Assembly (NCBI GenBank): GCA_050084515.1
Contig: CM114273.1
Location: 14,570,001 to 14,634,000, forward strand
DNA: 64,000 nt
Source: Blasia pusilla
Lineage: Eukaryota > Marchantiophyta > Marchantiopsida > Blasiales
Reading direction: 5' to 3'
The notes under the pieces were generated by a model. The model searched no databases. It was not told where the DNA came from and worked only from the letters and a program-made list of their open reading frames with translations. Shown piece after piece: positions 33,285 through 45,240 of the stretch. The stretch's first letter is position 1, and each line of letters opens with the position of its first letter. The position numbers were made by a program, and so were the translations under genes.

Positions 33285-34942
33285 AAAATTGCACTTTCTG
33301 TCAAAATTTAAAAAAGGTGGGCACTACATGTTGTCACATTTCAAACCAAAAAATTTGTTAGACTAATTCTAAGTTACAAAGAAATATCCAAAAAAACATA
33401 AAAAAAATAGAAGGCTTGAATTACTTACAAGGGCATCTCAAAATACCTATGCTCCATCCTATCTAAAGAAGTATATCCCCTCCCCCCTCCTCCCCTCCCT
33501 CCTTTGTTGGTGGATTAAGAGAGTTGGTGAAAAAAACACACATACAACATGTGCACACCCGTCTAGATGGTTGCATGGCACAATAGGTGCTCACCAACCA
33601 TATAAGATGAGGATGAATAATTAGTTATAGAAACTTCAAGTCGTGCATGCCCAAATTTTGGACACATATGTGATCAAATTCTTAATCTCAATTTTCTTAC
33701 ATAGCTCATTGTTTTTTTTTGGTCTTATCATACCATTTGCTCTTTAAACTCTCCTGGATGCCAATAAATTTAAAAACTGAGAAATGAATTTGATAGAACA
33801 TTTTGAGTCTCTAATAGTGATTAAAAATTAGAAAAAAAAATTATGGGTATTGTAAGCTGAAAAATATTCACCAAAGACTCATACTACACTAGAAAATTTG
33901 AGAGTAAGTAATTTGCAAAAAGTTATTTGGGATCATAAATTTGTATGTACCTAGTGAGTACTTTTAATCTATTTTGCAAATGCTTTGCAAGTCTTCTATA
34001 AGAGTAAGAAAATGACCCTTTTGACTAGCAAATTATGAGTGCAAAAAAGATATTTCACCAGTGCCCAAATTGCAAATTTTTGAGTGGCTTTCGATTCCTT
34101 TGTGACTCTGAGGACTGCAAAAATTGGTCCATTTCTAGTAGTGCAACCTCCAAAGTGTCTCCTTCTCTAGTCCTATCAATTCAAAGCTCCATAATCCCAA
34201 AACAACTCTCAAAGGGATAGAGTTTAGAAGATAAATTGCATCACATTATGGAAAAATCCCAAAAACGAGAATTCCAGGCCATGTCAAAAAGTAAATCGTA
34301 ACAGGCATAGATAGCAAGTTAGCAACTACATGAGAAAAAATTGTGCATGTGCTCCTTGAATGTTCATTGGATTGGAAAAATTTATGTAAGACTCCCACAA
34401 AATTTTCTAAATGTCCGTTTTTTGGTGTGTGTAAAACCTCATTTATAATCATTTAAAATATCTAATAGTGCTTAGGAGAGGGATGAAGGAGCATGGAGAT
34501 ATGAAAGACAAAATTTGATTTTTATTTTGGAGGGATTAAAAGACCTAGGGAGACTGAAATCTTTCTGTTTTTCCAAATGAGGAGGTGCTAGTAGTTGAGG
34601 GGAAGTTTTCCCCAAATAAAGGGAGCGTATTTTTTTTTCAAAATGATGGGAAGGACATTTTTTTCCCCCAAGAAGAGCAGGTAGATTGGAAATTTGGAAA
34701 AAAATTAAATGAAGAAAGGATGTTTGTAATAGAATTTAATAAATAAATCTGATCTTTATTTTATAAATCCCTATGCTCAATGTCCTCCCATATCGTCAAG
34801 AATCACAAGCTTGCAAACACACAAACACATCCAAATCCAAATTAGAAACAAAGTTGATGCCCAATTTTCTCTCATTATTGAAAACCAAAATTTGGTTGTT
34901 AGACACGTTTCCACATTCTCTAGAAGTAATTACCAAAAATAA
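33285..34942. other. AT-rich intergenic DNA with scattered transposon-end-like motifs
   Basis: No gene found. 'CACTAGAAAATTTGAGAG' near 33886 and 'ATTTCTAGTAGTG' ending near 34142 look like short DNA-transposon termini, but they do not pair with each other over any length. Homopolymer runs are common. Confidence 0.4.
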
Positions 34943-35144
34943 TCTATATTATTATTGGAGAGTGCCATTTCATTTTTTAAACTCTTCCCCTCTTGGCACT
35001 CTCAACGAATAAGATTGATTATCTTTTGAGCCAATAGGATTGCCCAAAGTTGATTTAAAATGACACTTGAAAATTTTGAGTACAAATTATCATTTTGGGA
35101 GGACTTGGTAATGTAGACCCGTGCAACGCACAAACATACACTAG
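34943..35144 (+). mobile_element. Candidate 202-bp non-autonomous Helitron
   Basis: Begins 'TCTATATTATTATTGGAG' right after an A at 34942 and ends in CTAG right before a T at 35145, as Helitrons insert between A and T with TC...CTRR ends. A short, imperfect hairpin 'CCCGTGCAACGCAC' lies about 10 bp before the end, the expected 3' structure. An internal inverted repeat pairs 'GAGAGTGCC' with 'GGCACTCTC'. It encodes nothing and would depend on a partner RepHel protein. Confidence 0.55.
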
Positions 35145-36616
<1,472 letters not shown>

Positions 36617-36849
36617 TAGATTTTTAGTCCACGGAAAGCCGATCTGGCTTATGGGACCCCTTCCACATATGTGAAATTGACATTGCATCCGACATGGCAT
36701 CTTCACATCTAGATTTGGGGTTCTCACTCAGGAGATTTGGTTTTTGATTTTTGAATTTTTTTTTCTTTTGTGAAGGCCTGGAATTTTATCCAGATTTTTA
36801 ACCTGGGAGCATAGTCAAGGCACACACATGAAAGGCACACAAGGCGTTC

Positions 36850-37008
36850 TCTCTCTCGAACATGGACCATCCATGCCCTAGGTAGGGGACGCCATTGCCC
36901 TAGGGTTGAGACCGCCCCCCACTGTCCAAGGGGAGAGTTGAACCCAAGACCTCTTCAAGAGGACCTTATGTTTGTTAAGCTAACCTCTTGGTCATCTACC
37001 ACTTGATT
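36850..37008 (-). mobile_element. Candidate tRNA-derived SINE
   Basis: On the minus strand, starting near 37008, the text 'GATGACCAAGAGGTTAGC' resembles an A box. About 45 bp later 'TCTTGGGTTCAACTCTCC' contains a good B box (GGTTCAANNC type). The spacing fits an RNA polymerase III internal promoter. The segment does not fold as an intact tRNA, and a GA-rich stretch adjoins both sides. Ends and target duplication are unclear. Confidence 0.4.
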
Positions 37009-37740
37009 GATTGATTGAGAGAGAGAGAGAGAGAGAGAAGCCTCCACATAGCATGACATCCCCTTCCCCCTAAGAAATTCTCCTCTTTGCTTAAAGCATT
37101 ACCTCCGCATCATTGGGCACCACGATCCATTCCTCCTAGTTTTAGCAATACTAGTTGAATACCCATGCATTGCTCCATATACAATACATGTGGATACAAA
37201 ACTAAACCCATATTTTCAAATTTGGTAATAACACATGTCGAGATGGGAGGGGAGGGCATGTTTCATGCCATATGTCAATCGCAAACGAAGAGGTTTCGCC
37301 ATTGGAGAGGCAACCCTCCCGAAATAATATACATTTTGTTTAAATCTCGGCGGTTGATAACCATCGCGTAACCGGGCTCGGTTAACCCTAATATGCTTAT
37401 CCCCTAGGGAACCAACCAGCCTATGTGTACTTCATTCCCCTAAGCAACAAGTGAAAAAAAATGCCCTAGAATCCACCACGAAAATACCACCTCTAAAATC
37501 CCGTTAAATCTCGGGAGAGTCCTCTTGTGGTCGTAAAGCCCTATATTCGTTCACGGGCATACCACTAACAATTAGAGAGGTCAAGATAATCGCGCTCTTC
37601 TTTGTTGTCGTGAAGCCGTCCTTGTTTTCCATATGGAGAATACCGCTCCATTTGGAAAGGACTAGATGTTTCTTTGTTGTCCTAAAGCCCTGGATTCCAA
37701 CGCAAGTGAGAAATATTGGTCTTAATAATTCTCCCATTGT

Positions 37741-37783
37741 ATAATAATAATAATAATAATTATTATTATTATTATTATAATAT
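37741..37783. repeat. (ATA)n(TTA)n self-complementary microsatellite
   Basis: ATA repeats run into TTA repeats, so the two halves can pair as a hairpin. It probably causes replication slippage; no function is implied. Confidence 0.9.
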
Positions 37784-37865
37784 TGTTTTGAACTTGGCGT
37801 GATTCCATTCCCAAGAGGCCCACATCCGTGCTTTTTTTTGTCTGAGTTGCTTTTTTAACTGTTCC

Positions 37866-38248
37866 TTGCGCTTCCACGACCGAGTTCTTGTCATAACGGA
37901 GTTCAAACTTCAATGTAAAGGGAAGGGAAGCGTCCTCGACGGTTGGACGGTTGACCGACGGCGGAGGACGACGGAGCTCTCGCCGTGGACGGCAGCGTGT
38001 GGACCGCCGGTGCCGGAATGGGACGTGAATCTGATCTGCGCGGTCGACGTCACCGGGAGGGACCTGCGCTGCGACGGGACGGCGAATTCTGTTCCATAGG
38101 AGGACGGATTCGATGCGATGTTCGCAGTGGGAGTGTCATGTATCTTGAGCGCGAGGGCTGATCGATCTTGAAGGCGCAGGATTTGAGGTTTTTCTGAGGA
38201 GCGATTGGAATTTGAGCTCGGATTGGGACGAACCGGAGGCGGAGGAGG
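37866..38248 (+). promoter_or_regulatory. Presumed promoter/5' UTR of quinolinate synthase
   Basis: Base composition changes sharply from AT-rich to GC-rich near 37920, and the stretch contains many CG dinucleotides up to the start codon. This fits a 5' UTR or proximal promoter. The 77-codon frame at 37866-38099 has no domain and is treated as chance. No TATA box was evident. Confidence 0.4.
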
Positions 38249-40489
38249 GTGCAGTCTGTTTGTATGGCTTACATTCCTGCGGGAATTGCAGTGGACAGGG
38301 GATTTGCCGCTACGATCTGCTCTCCTGCGCGGATTTTTCCTGGAATGAAGCTGAGTGCCTCACTCTGGGCAGAGAGGGGCTCGTTTCTGCCGTGCGGTGG
38401 AAGAAATTTTTCGGAGCAGCATGAGTGGCTAGAAGAAAGGGGGCGACGGCACGAGGGTGTGAGTCGGCGCACGATTTTGACGAAGAAGCTGGAGGTTTCG
38501 GCTATTGGAGGGGTGGAGGAGGCGGAGAGCAGGACATTTGTGAAGCAGACCTTCGAGGAGTCCACAGCGGGGAGGAGGGGATGGAGGCAATTGGAGAGCG
38601 TAATCAGAGATGTGAGTGGCGTGGGATTACCGCGACAGAGGCTGGAAAAGACGATGAAATTCGCATCGCAACTACCGCGCTTGGCCTCGACCGACCGAGT
38701 TCCTGCCAATCGCGTTCCGGGATGCACAGCGCAGGTGTGGCTCACCGCCGAAGTAAGAGATAATGGAAGCGTGTATTTCGGAGCAGACAGCGATGCAGAG
38801 GTGGTGAGGGGCCTGTGTGGAGTGCTTGTGGACTCTCTGAACGGGATCAATTCCGAAGAATTTCTGTCGGTAAGTGAGGATGAGCTCGCACAGATGGTCG
38901 AGGCTGTTCCGAAATCTACTACCTGGTACACTCTTCTTGTGCATATGCAAAAGCGGATTCGGGCGCTTGAGGAACGAAGAGCTCATGGAGAGAAGTTTAT
39001 CCCTTTTCCTTCACTTGTCATTACTGCAAATGATATCCAGGCGCAAGGTGCCTTCGCTGAAGCTCAGGTACAGTATCTAACTCCAAATCAGGCGCAAGTA
39101 GGAGAACTTGTAGAGGTTCTGAGGGAGAAGAACATTGGAGTAGTGGCACATTTCTACATGGACCCGCAGGTTCAAGGTATTTTGATGGCTGCCAAGAAAG
39201 AGTGGCCGCATATTCATATCTCAGACTCGCTTGTGATGGCAGAGCATGCTGTGAAAATGGCTGAAGTTGGCTGCAAGCATGTGGCTGTGCTTGGCGTGGA
39301 CTTCATGTCTGAGAATGTCAGAGCAATTCTGGATAAAAATGGTCAAAATCATGTGCGTGTGTACCGCATGTCCACTGACAGGATAGGTTGCTCGTTAGCG
39401 GAGGCGGCGCAGAGTGTCGATTATGTCGAGTATTTGAAAGCCGCATCAAGGACTCCTAAATCGCTGCATGTTATCTACATCAACACATCTTTGGAAACCA
39501 AAGCACAAGCACAGACGCTGGTTCCCACCATTACGTGCACGTCCTCCAACGTTCTGCAAACAATTTTGCAAGCTTTCGCCCAGGTACCAGATTTGACGCT
39601 GTGGTATGGTCCAGATTCGTACATGGGGGCGAATTTGGCACAGATGTTGATTCAGCTGATGAGCATGACAGATGAGGAGATTGCGAAGATTCATCCGGCG
39701 CACAACCGAAAATCTATCGGCACAGTCTTATCGCATCTACAATACTACAAGGATGGCACTTGTATTGTTCATGATTTGTTTGGTAAGGAAGTGGTCAACA
39801 AGTTGCGAGAAAATTATGCCGATGCTTTTATGACTGCCCATCTGGAAGTTCCCGGAGACATGTTCACACTAGCTATGGACGCACGGGCTGAAGGGAGGGG
39901 AGCGGTGGGATCAACGCAAAATATCTTGGACTTCATCCGATTGAAACTGCGGGAGGTTCTAGGGAGTGGTATTGATGCCAGTCCTCAGTTTGTTTTAGGC
40001 ACTGAAGCGGGGATGATCACCTCAATCGTAGAGGCCGTCCGTGAACTTTTGGTGCAGCATGAACTTGAGAAGGGTCCAAGCGCATCTAAGGTCGCAGCAG
40101 AGATCGTGTTTCCCGTTTCTACTGATGCCGTTGCATCTGTCTCCACTTCGTCGTCGCCATCTTTCCAATCAGCAGGTCTACAGATTGTTCCGGGAGTTCA
40201 ATCAGGTGAAGGGTGTTCGGTGAATGGAGGATGTGCCTCATGCGTGTACATGAAGATGAATCGGTTGGATAGGTTGGTCAGAGTGTGCCGACTCGTGGGG
40301 AGCCCTGGAGAGAGCTTACTTGCAGAATACGAGCCCCGCAACATGGATATGCTCATCGGAGAGCAGAACATTGCAGAACTTGGGTGTGAGCCCATCCTAA
40401 ACATGCGGTACTTTCAGATGAACAAGAAACTCTCATCGCAGCTAGTGGATGACATTCTTAGACATGCCTGTACCTCCGTTCCCACTTGA
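38249..40489 (+). CDS. QS: Quinolinate synthase, plastid type (SufE-NadA fusion)
   Basis: One uninterrupted frame of 746 codons, TGA at 40487-40489. It condenses iminoaspartate with dihydroxyacetone phosphate to quinolinate, the second step of de novo NAD synthesis in plant plastids. Residues 1-90 are a presumed transit peptide. Residues ~110-245 are a SufE-like domain with the sulphur-accepting Cys in 'VPGCTAQVW' (Cys159). NadA follows from ~275, with 'GVVAHFYMDPQVQG', 'IHISDSLVMA', 'DRIGCSLAEAA' (Cys381), 'TSSNVLQTILQAF', 'WYGPDSYMG', 'DGTCIVHDLF' (Cys505), 'FVLGTEAGMITS' and 'CASCVYMKMN' (Cys662, Cys665). Cys381, Cys505 and one of the late Cys are the likely 4Fe-4S ligands by position. The length is close to plant homologues. 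The start could also be Met6. No intron is present, and nothing looks damaged. Confidence 0.97.
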   Translation: MQSVCMAYIPAGIAVDRGFAATICSPARIFPGMKLSASLWAERGSFLPCGGRNFSEQHEWLEERGRRHEGVSRRTILTKKLEVSAIGGVEEAESRTFVKQTFEESTAGRRGWRQLESVIRDVSGVGLPRQRLEKTMKFASQLPRLASTDRVPANRVPGCTAQVWLTAEVRDNGSVYFGADSDAEVVRGLCGVLVDSLNGINSEEFLSVSEDELAQMVEAVPKSTTWYTLLVHMQKRIRALEERRAHGEKFIPFPSLVITANDIQAQGAFAEAQVQYLTPNQAQVGELVEVLREKNIGVVAHFYMDPQVQGILMAAKKEWPHIHISDSLVMAEHAVKMAEVGCKHVAVLGVDFMSENVRAILDKNGQNHVRVYRMSTDRIGCSLAEAAQSVDYVEYLKAASRTPKSLHVIYINTSLETKAQAQTLVPTITCTSSNVLQTILQAFAQVPDLTLWYGPDSYMGANLAQMLIQLMSMTDEEIAKIHPAHNRKSIGTVLSHLQYYKDGTCIVHDLFGKEVVNKLRENYADAFMTAHLEVPGDMFTLAMDARAEGRGAVGSTQNILDFIRLKLREVLGSGIDASPQFVLGTEAGMITSIVEAVRELLVQHELEKGPSASKVAAEIVFPVSTDAVASVSTSSSPSFQSAGLQIVPGVQSGEGCSVNGGCASCVYMKMNRLDRLVRVCRLVGSPGESLLAEYEPRNMDMLIGEQNIAELGCEPILNMRYFQMNKKLSSQLVDDILRHACTSVPT

Positions 40490-42575
40490 GCGGCTGACGA
40501 TCAACAGTGGCTACTGGCTACAGCTCAAGCACAAGGTCTGTTGGATGCTCCCTTTTGACGCAGGTGGATTGATACATAAATTCTGTCCAATCTGGACTGC
40601 CATTCAAATCACCTCTACTTGTCCTCGAGATATTCATGGTGTTTGACATCTCAGATTGTGCTAGTGCTCATCCAATGTAAGCCTACCTTACTACCGGTCC
40701 CGTATCATCTGTAACTCACTCAGGTACTGTCACTTTGTATTTTCTATGACGTTCTTCTCGAGCTTAATCGTCAAATTTTAAAGCTTTTTGTTGTTCATTT
40801 ATTTATTTAGCAGGGACTCGGCAGGCGACGCTTTCCTAGGTTTTCGTCTTTAGGCTTTCTCAAGTTTTCTTAGGTTTTCGTCTCAGGTCTTAGGCGGCCT
40901 TTGCGTGACGTAAATTGAGTCACAAGACAACGCTATATGGACATCAATTTTGGAAGAATATGAAGGAGGGAGTGATGTTTGGAGCGTGGAAGAGACGCTG
41001 CATTCATTTTGCAGTGCCTCTCGTAGCCTTTTGACTATAGACCGAAGAGAGCGCCTACTCATTAAGAAAGACACTGTACTCATTAGGTGCTGCCTACCGT
41101 AGCCTTTCGACCGTAGATGGAAGAGTGGGCCAATTATATAGCCCCTGTCGTAGACTTGCGACCATATACATAGACGACGAGAGAGAGAGAGACTGTACTC
41201 ATTAATTAAATAGTGCCTGTCGTAGCCTTGCCACCATAGACCCCCTGGTTGGACGGTGCTTGAGACTGGGATGGGTGTAGAGAGAGGAAGAAGGGTGAGA
41301 GGTGAGTGCTGACCAAACAACGTGTTCGCGCGGATCTTCCAACTGTCAACGAAGAAATTCTTCACCACACCATCTACTTTACCTGATTGGGAACTCCAAT
41401 AGACACTACTTACCGGTGCAGCAGCTGTGGGCAATGAATCAAGGCTACTGAATGTGCTGAACAATTCTGGGAGACAGAATAAGTGAACCGCTTTAGGTTG
41501 CTCATACGAAGGGTGCTGATTGGAGTCGGCTTCAGTTGCAACACTAATCCGGGAGGAGGCAATTTTGTCAAACGTTTGTATTTGAAACGGCACGTGCAGA
41601 TATGCAACTTCGAGTGGAAACAGCAGGAGCCGTGTTTTGCCCGGCAGTGCCGCAGCTGGAAGCTGTTGGATCACTGTTCCTTACTCCGCCGAGGCTCCTC
41701 ATTTAGCTTGCAATGGGTTGTAACACGAATCGATTCATCTCAAGCTCCGAATTTTGCCAAACGATCTCCGCATCATTTGTTTGTTGCTCGCTCGGATCTC
41801 CACTCCCCAGAGCTTCTGGAGCAGATAGGTCAAATTGCCGTTTCTAAACAAGCGTGTAGAATAAGCTTACCTCTCCAGGAGCTAATATATCCAAGACAGG
41901 CCTACCCACCATCTCCCGTAAACTCTACATTGGTCAGGGTATCAGGCTGACTGACGAAATGATTCTCTTACACCTGCTTACGACGATTTCTTCTCAGCCC
42001 TCATTTGCATTTCAACGACAGGGTAGTCCGTGACAAGCCACATAATGGAGGACCATGACAAGTTCAGAGTTCCAGCGAGAAGAAGTTGTGGATGCTCGAG
42101 TCCTGTGTACCACTGCACTGGGTGAACCCGAGCTCGCGGGAATTTCAGCTGTAACTAAGTGTGCATCGTTTGAAACTCGTACCATTTTGTGCTGCTCAGT
42201 TCAGGGAGTAACGTGCATTCCCTTATGATCCACGATTCATTTCTGGAATCTAAAATGACTGATTTCCATACCCTTCTGTGCACTTCAAACGTGCTCCACA
42301 CGCAAACCCTGTTCATGTCAGCCATCTCCTGTGTTGACATGAGCGTCAGGTACACGCCTTGACACGGACTTCTCTTTGATTGACCGTCTCCCACGTGGAA
42401 CTACTAGCAAACATATCAACAGGCAAAAACCGCTATGATGTAGGAACATTTCCCGGTCTGTCACACGCCAATCTAAGAATGTATACTATTGATGGAAGAG
42501 GGGCTACGGCCATATTGCTGCCGACACCTGTAATTTAAGGGGGGTGTTAAGTGAAGGGGAGAGGAAGATGGATGG
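40490..42575. other. Intergenic region downstream of quinolinate synthase
   Basis: Contains the presumed 3' UTR and the tandem repeat at 41015-41245. A 263-codon minus frame (41674-40883) overlaps that repeat, lacks a recognisable domain and has atypical composition, so I do not call it a gene. Confidence 0.5.
41015..41245. repeat. Degenerate ~60-bp tandem repeat, about four units
   Basis: Units share 'TCGTAGCCTT', then 'CGACCATAGAC'-like text, then 'CTGTACTCATTA', with variable spacing. Examples start near 41025, 41096, 41147 and 41218. Confidence 0.75.
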
Positions 42576-42607
42576 AAGGGAGGGAGGGAGGGAGGGAGGG
42601 AGGGAGA
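42576..42607. repeat. (GGGA)n microsatellite
   Basis: About eight tandem GGGA units within a purine-only stretch. G-runs at this spacing could form a G-quadruplex. Confidence 0.95.
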
Positions 42608-44039
42608 GGAGGAGGGGACATGAGAGCATAGAGGAGAAAAGAGGATTTTAAAAAAATATCATACTTTTTTCATGAATAATATCTTGCATAGCACATGCAA
42701 CGCATTAGTATCGCCTACGAGTGAGCTGACCGTATTGGTTGAATGGACTGAATGTTAAAATTGGGTCTAGCTCACTACAATGTTTCTTTCTCCCTAAAGC
42801 AACGTGGCCAGAACTCTTAAACGATGAGATCCTCTTAGAGTTTCGACGTATTTTCGTCACAAAACCCAAAACCCGATTGGCAGTGTGATAATACACAAGA
42901 CGCTCCTTTGATGGCTACTAAGTGTTGCATTCATTTGCAACAATGAGAAAAAAAATTTAGGGCATTTTTCTTTTTCCTTCTCCCCCATTGGGTGTGATGT
43001 TGTAGTTTCTCGACTATTTGAGTCACCTTTCTTACACTTATGATGGGTTCCCCAGGCGTTCATGGGAAAGGCAAGCTCATGCAGGAAAGGGAACGTCACC
43101 CCTAAAGTGTATCGTTTGAAATAATAATACTGAACGAGCCTTCTTCCTATCCTCTATTTCCTTTCCATCTATCTAAGATGTGATTTAGAGAAGATGTTCA
43201 AAATTTTCATTTGTGTTGCAAATCTATGGCTTGGCAATAGAGGGTTTGGATTTCATTCATTAGTAAGTCTACACTCCCACAACGGTAATTTCGATCTGTA
43301 AAAGTGCCAATTGGGGCAGGGTTATGTGAGATAATGATTCCAAAGTGGAGAAATTATAAGAGGATGGGCCCTTGGAGATGGGGCCTTTCCCCACCCCACC
43401 CCAGTGTCATGACTTTAGAGAGGTAGGTGATATTACATTGATGGCAAGAAGAATCTTTTGTACTCTCTATTTCAAGAGTCATTGTGACCTATGTGTGTAG
43501 GTTATCCTTTCCTTATGTGAGTGGTATGTTGCTTATGTGTTTGTAATTCTATAAGTTACAAGAGTGATTGCATGAAGGCCCCTAAAAGGCGAGCTTGCTT
43601 GCCATCTATGACCACCCTGGTGGAGGGGTCTAGGGAGGGAGAAGGGGGGAGGGGGATACTCACACACACTGGTTCCATGACTATTTAATTCAATCCATGT
43701 TAGGTTTTCTGGGTCATTCCGCACACGCGGATTTAGGCTTGAGAGTTAGTCTTGGGGAGCTTGCGATGTACAAAATGTGCAGATTTTAGTGAAGCAACTT
43801 GAGAGTTTTTTTATCATGGATGTAGCTTCCGCACGAGAAGTGAACCATTTACATCTTGTGTGATTCATATGAGTGATTGTCCAATTTGTTCGAATATGAT
43901 ACACTTTAAGGGGTTGACATCTCTTCTTTGTATTGCGAAACATTCAGAGGGATGTACCTCCTTATGAAGTTAGAATCTAGAACGGACATGGAATGATCTT
44001 ATCCTTTTGCAATCCCATTGCCAAATACACCTAATCTGC
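42608..44039. other. Intergenic DNA without recognised features
   Basis: Only short frames. 'CATGCAACGCATTAGT' near 42694 faintly resembles a Helitron end, without a partner. Confidence 0.45.
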
Positions 44040-44830
44040 AGGATGGAGCCTCCTAATCCATGGACGATAACCTCCTCCACGAACGGTCGCCTACCTCAAT
44101 GTATCTTTGTGTTGAACAATAGCTAAGTTCTCAAATGTCATGGGCATAACTCTAAGAAAAATCTCTACCCTCTAAGAACATGCTTGTGCTCACACATCCA
44201 TATCATCAAGATCTAACACTTCCGCCATGTCACGTCGAATAGCTGTGGGTAAATCTGGTTCTCTCCCATAAAACAAAAAGTAAGGTGAAAACGACACCAT
44301 GGATGTATGCCGACTAAAGCGATAACCCATAGCCAACCATGGCAATTGTAGGTCAAGTATCCTCGCTGCAAGCCATACTTGCATAACCCCCCTCTTCACC
44401 CTTGGTACTACTCTCCCCGCCAACCCATCCGCCTCAAAATGATCTCAAGATCTTGTTCGGCGATCTATCAACATATGATCGCACCAGGCTAGAAATTCTT
44501 CACTGAACTCGGTAACTTGGTCAGCCAACACCTCCGTTGATGCGCCAAAATAACTAAGCACATGATTTACAAAAGCATAACCTGCTCCCTCGCTCGCGTC
44601 GTCCGGCAGTGCCACCAACTCTATCCACTTGGAGAAATGGTACACCATGAACCACTTGTACCTATGATGGCACCTCGTCAATGGCAAAGGTCCCACAAAA
44701 TCTAGACTACACTGATAACCTAAATCCACAATCGACAAAAGATGCAACTACGGAGTGGGAGCAAGGAAGGATGCTTGCACTCAGTCATATACCATACACC
44801 TAGCTCGAAATTGCTCAACCTCAAAATGCA
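44040..44830 (-). pseudogene. Integrase fragment related to the methyltransferase-bearing gypsy family
   Basis: The minus strand reads 'SLDFVGPLPLTRCHHRYKWF', 'HFSKWIELVALPDDASEGAG', 'VLADQVTEFSEEFLAW', then 'LPWLAMGYRFSRHTSMVSFS' and 'PYFLFYGREPDLP'. These match the integrase at 4204-4746 closely, although the second catalytic motif is altered (T-D-Q-G to A-D-Q-V). Similarity covers the region equivalent to 4060-4800 and stops on both sides, so this is an isolated fragment. Confidence 0.85.
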
Positions 44831-45060
44831 TGTCGCCACACCAATGCTGAACCCGGAGTAAAACTTACTTAGATCTTACTCCAATAAATTGTAAGATGTT
44901 GTAAGAACACTTACTCTAAAATGTCCATGTCAGTTCTCCTTGAGGTAGATACGACCCCATCGAATTTTGTGGATGCCATTGTGCTTACATCCAAACCAAC
45001 TCTTTAGTTACTTTAGAGTCTCCAAAGCTATCTTTCCCCATATATGCTACACACACAGCA

Positions 45061-45240
45061 TCCTTGGCAGCAACAAGGATTACTGTTGTTGGTGTAGCCC
45101 TTACAAAGTTGAGCGACTATTACATTTCGAAAAAGAATCCTTGGCAGCAGCAAGGATTACTGTTGTTGGTGTAGACCATGGTTTCCAAAAGACGTGACTA
45201 GCATGGAAGCCCAAAGTCGAGCGACTATCACATATCGAAA
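45061..45240. repeat. Imperfect direct duplication (~77-bp unit)
   Basis: 'TCCTTGGCAGCAACAAGGAT' at 45061 recurs at about 45138. The companion text 'GAGCGACTATTACAT' near 45111 recurs as 'GAGCGACTATCACAT' near 45219. The second unit contains a ~38-bp insert. Confidence 0.85.

Noticed and set aside
33886-34142. A ~257-bp miniature CACTA-like element
   Set aside because: The two CACTA-like termini do not pair beyond a few bases and no target duplication is seen.
37130-37190. Helitron-like 3' end on the minus strand ('CATGGGTATTCAACTAG')
   Set aside because: The CTAG end looks good, but no 5' TC end or hairpin of convincing length could be paired with it.
37866-38099. 77-codon frame upstream of quinolinate synthase as an extra exon
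   Set aside because: The main gene already has a complete start and transit-like region, and no splice pair links the two.
40883-41674. 263-codon minus-strand frame
   Set aside because: It overlaps a tandem repeat, has no recognisable domain and no neighbours suggesting a gene.
42660-42720. Second Helitron-like end ('CATGCAACGCATTAGT')
   Set aside because: Too degenerate, with no partner end.
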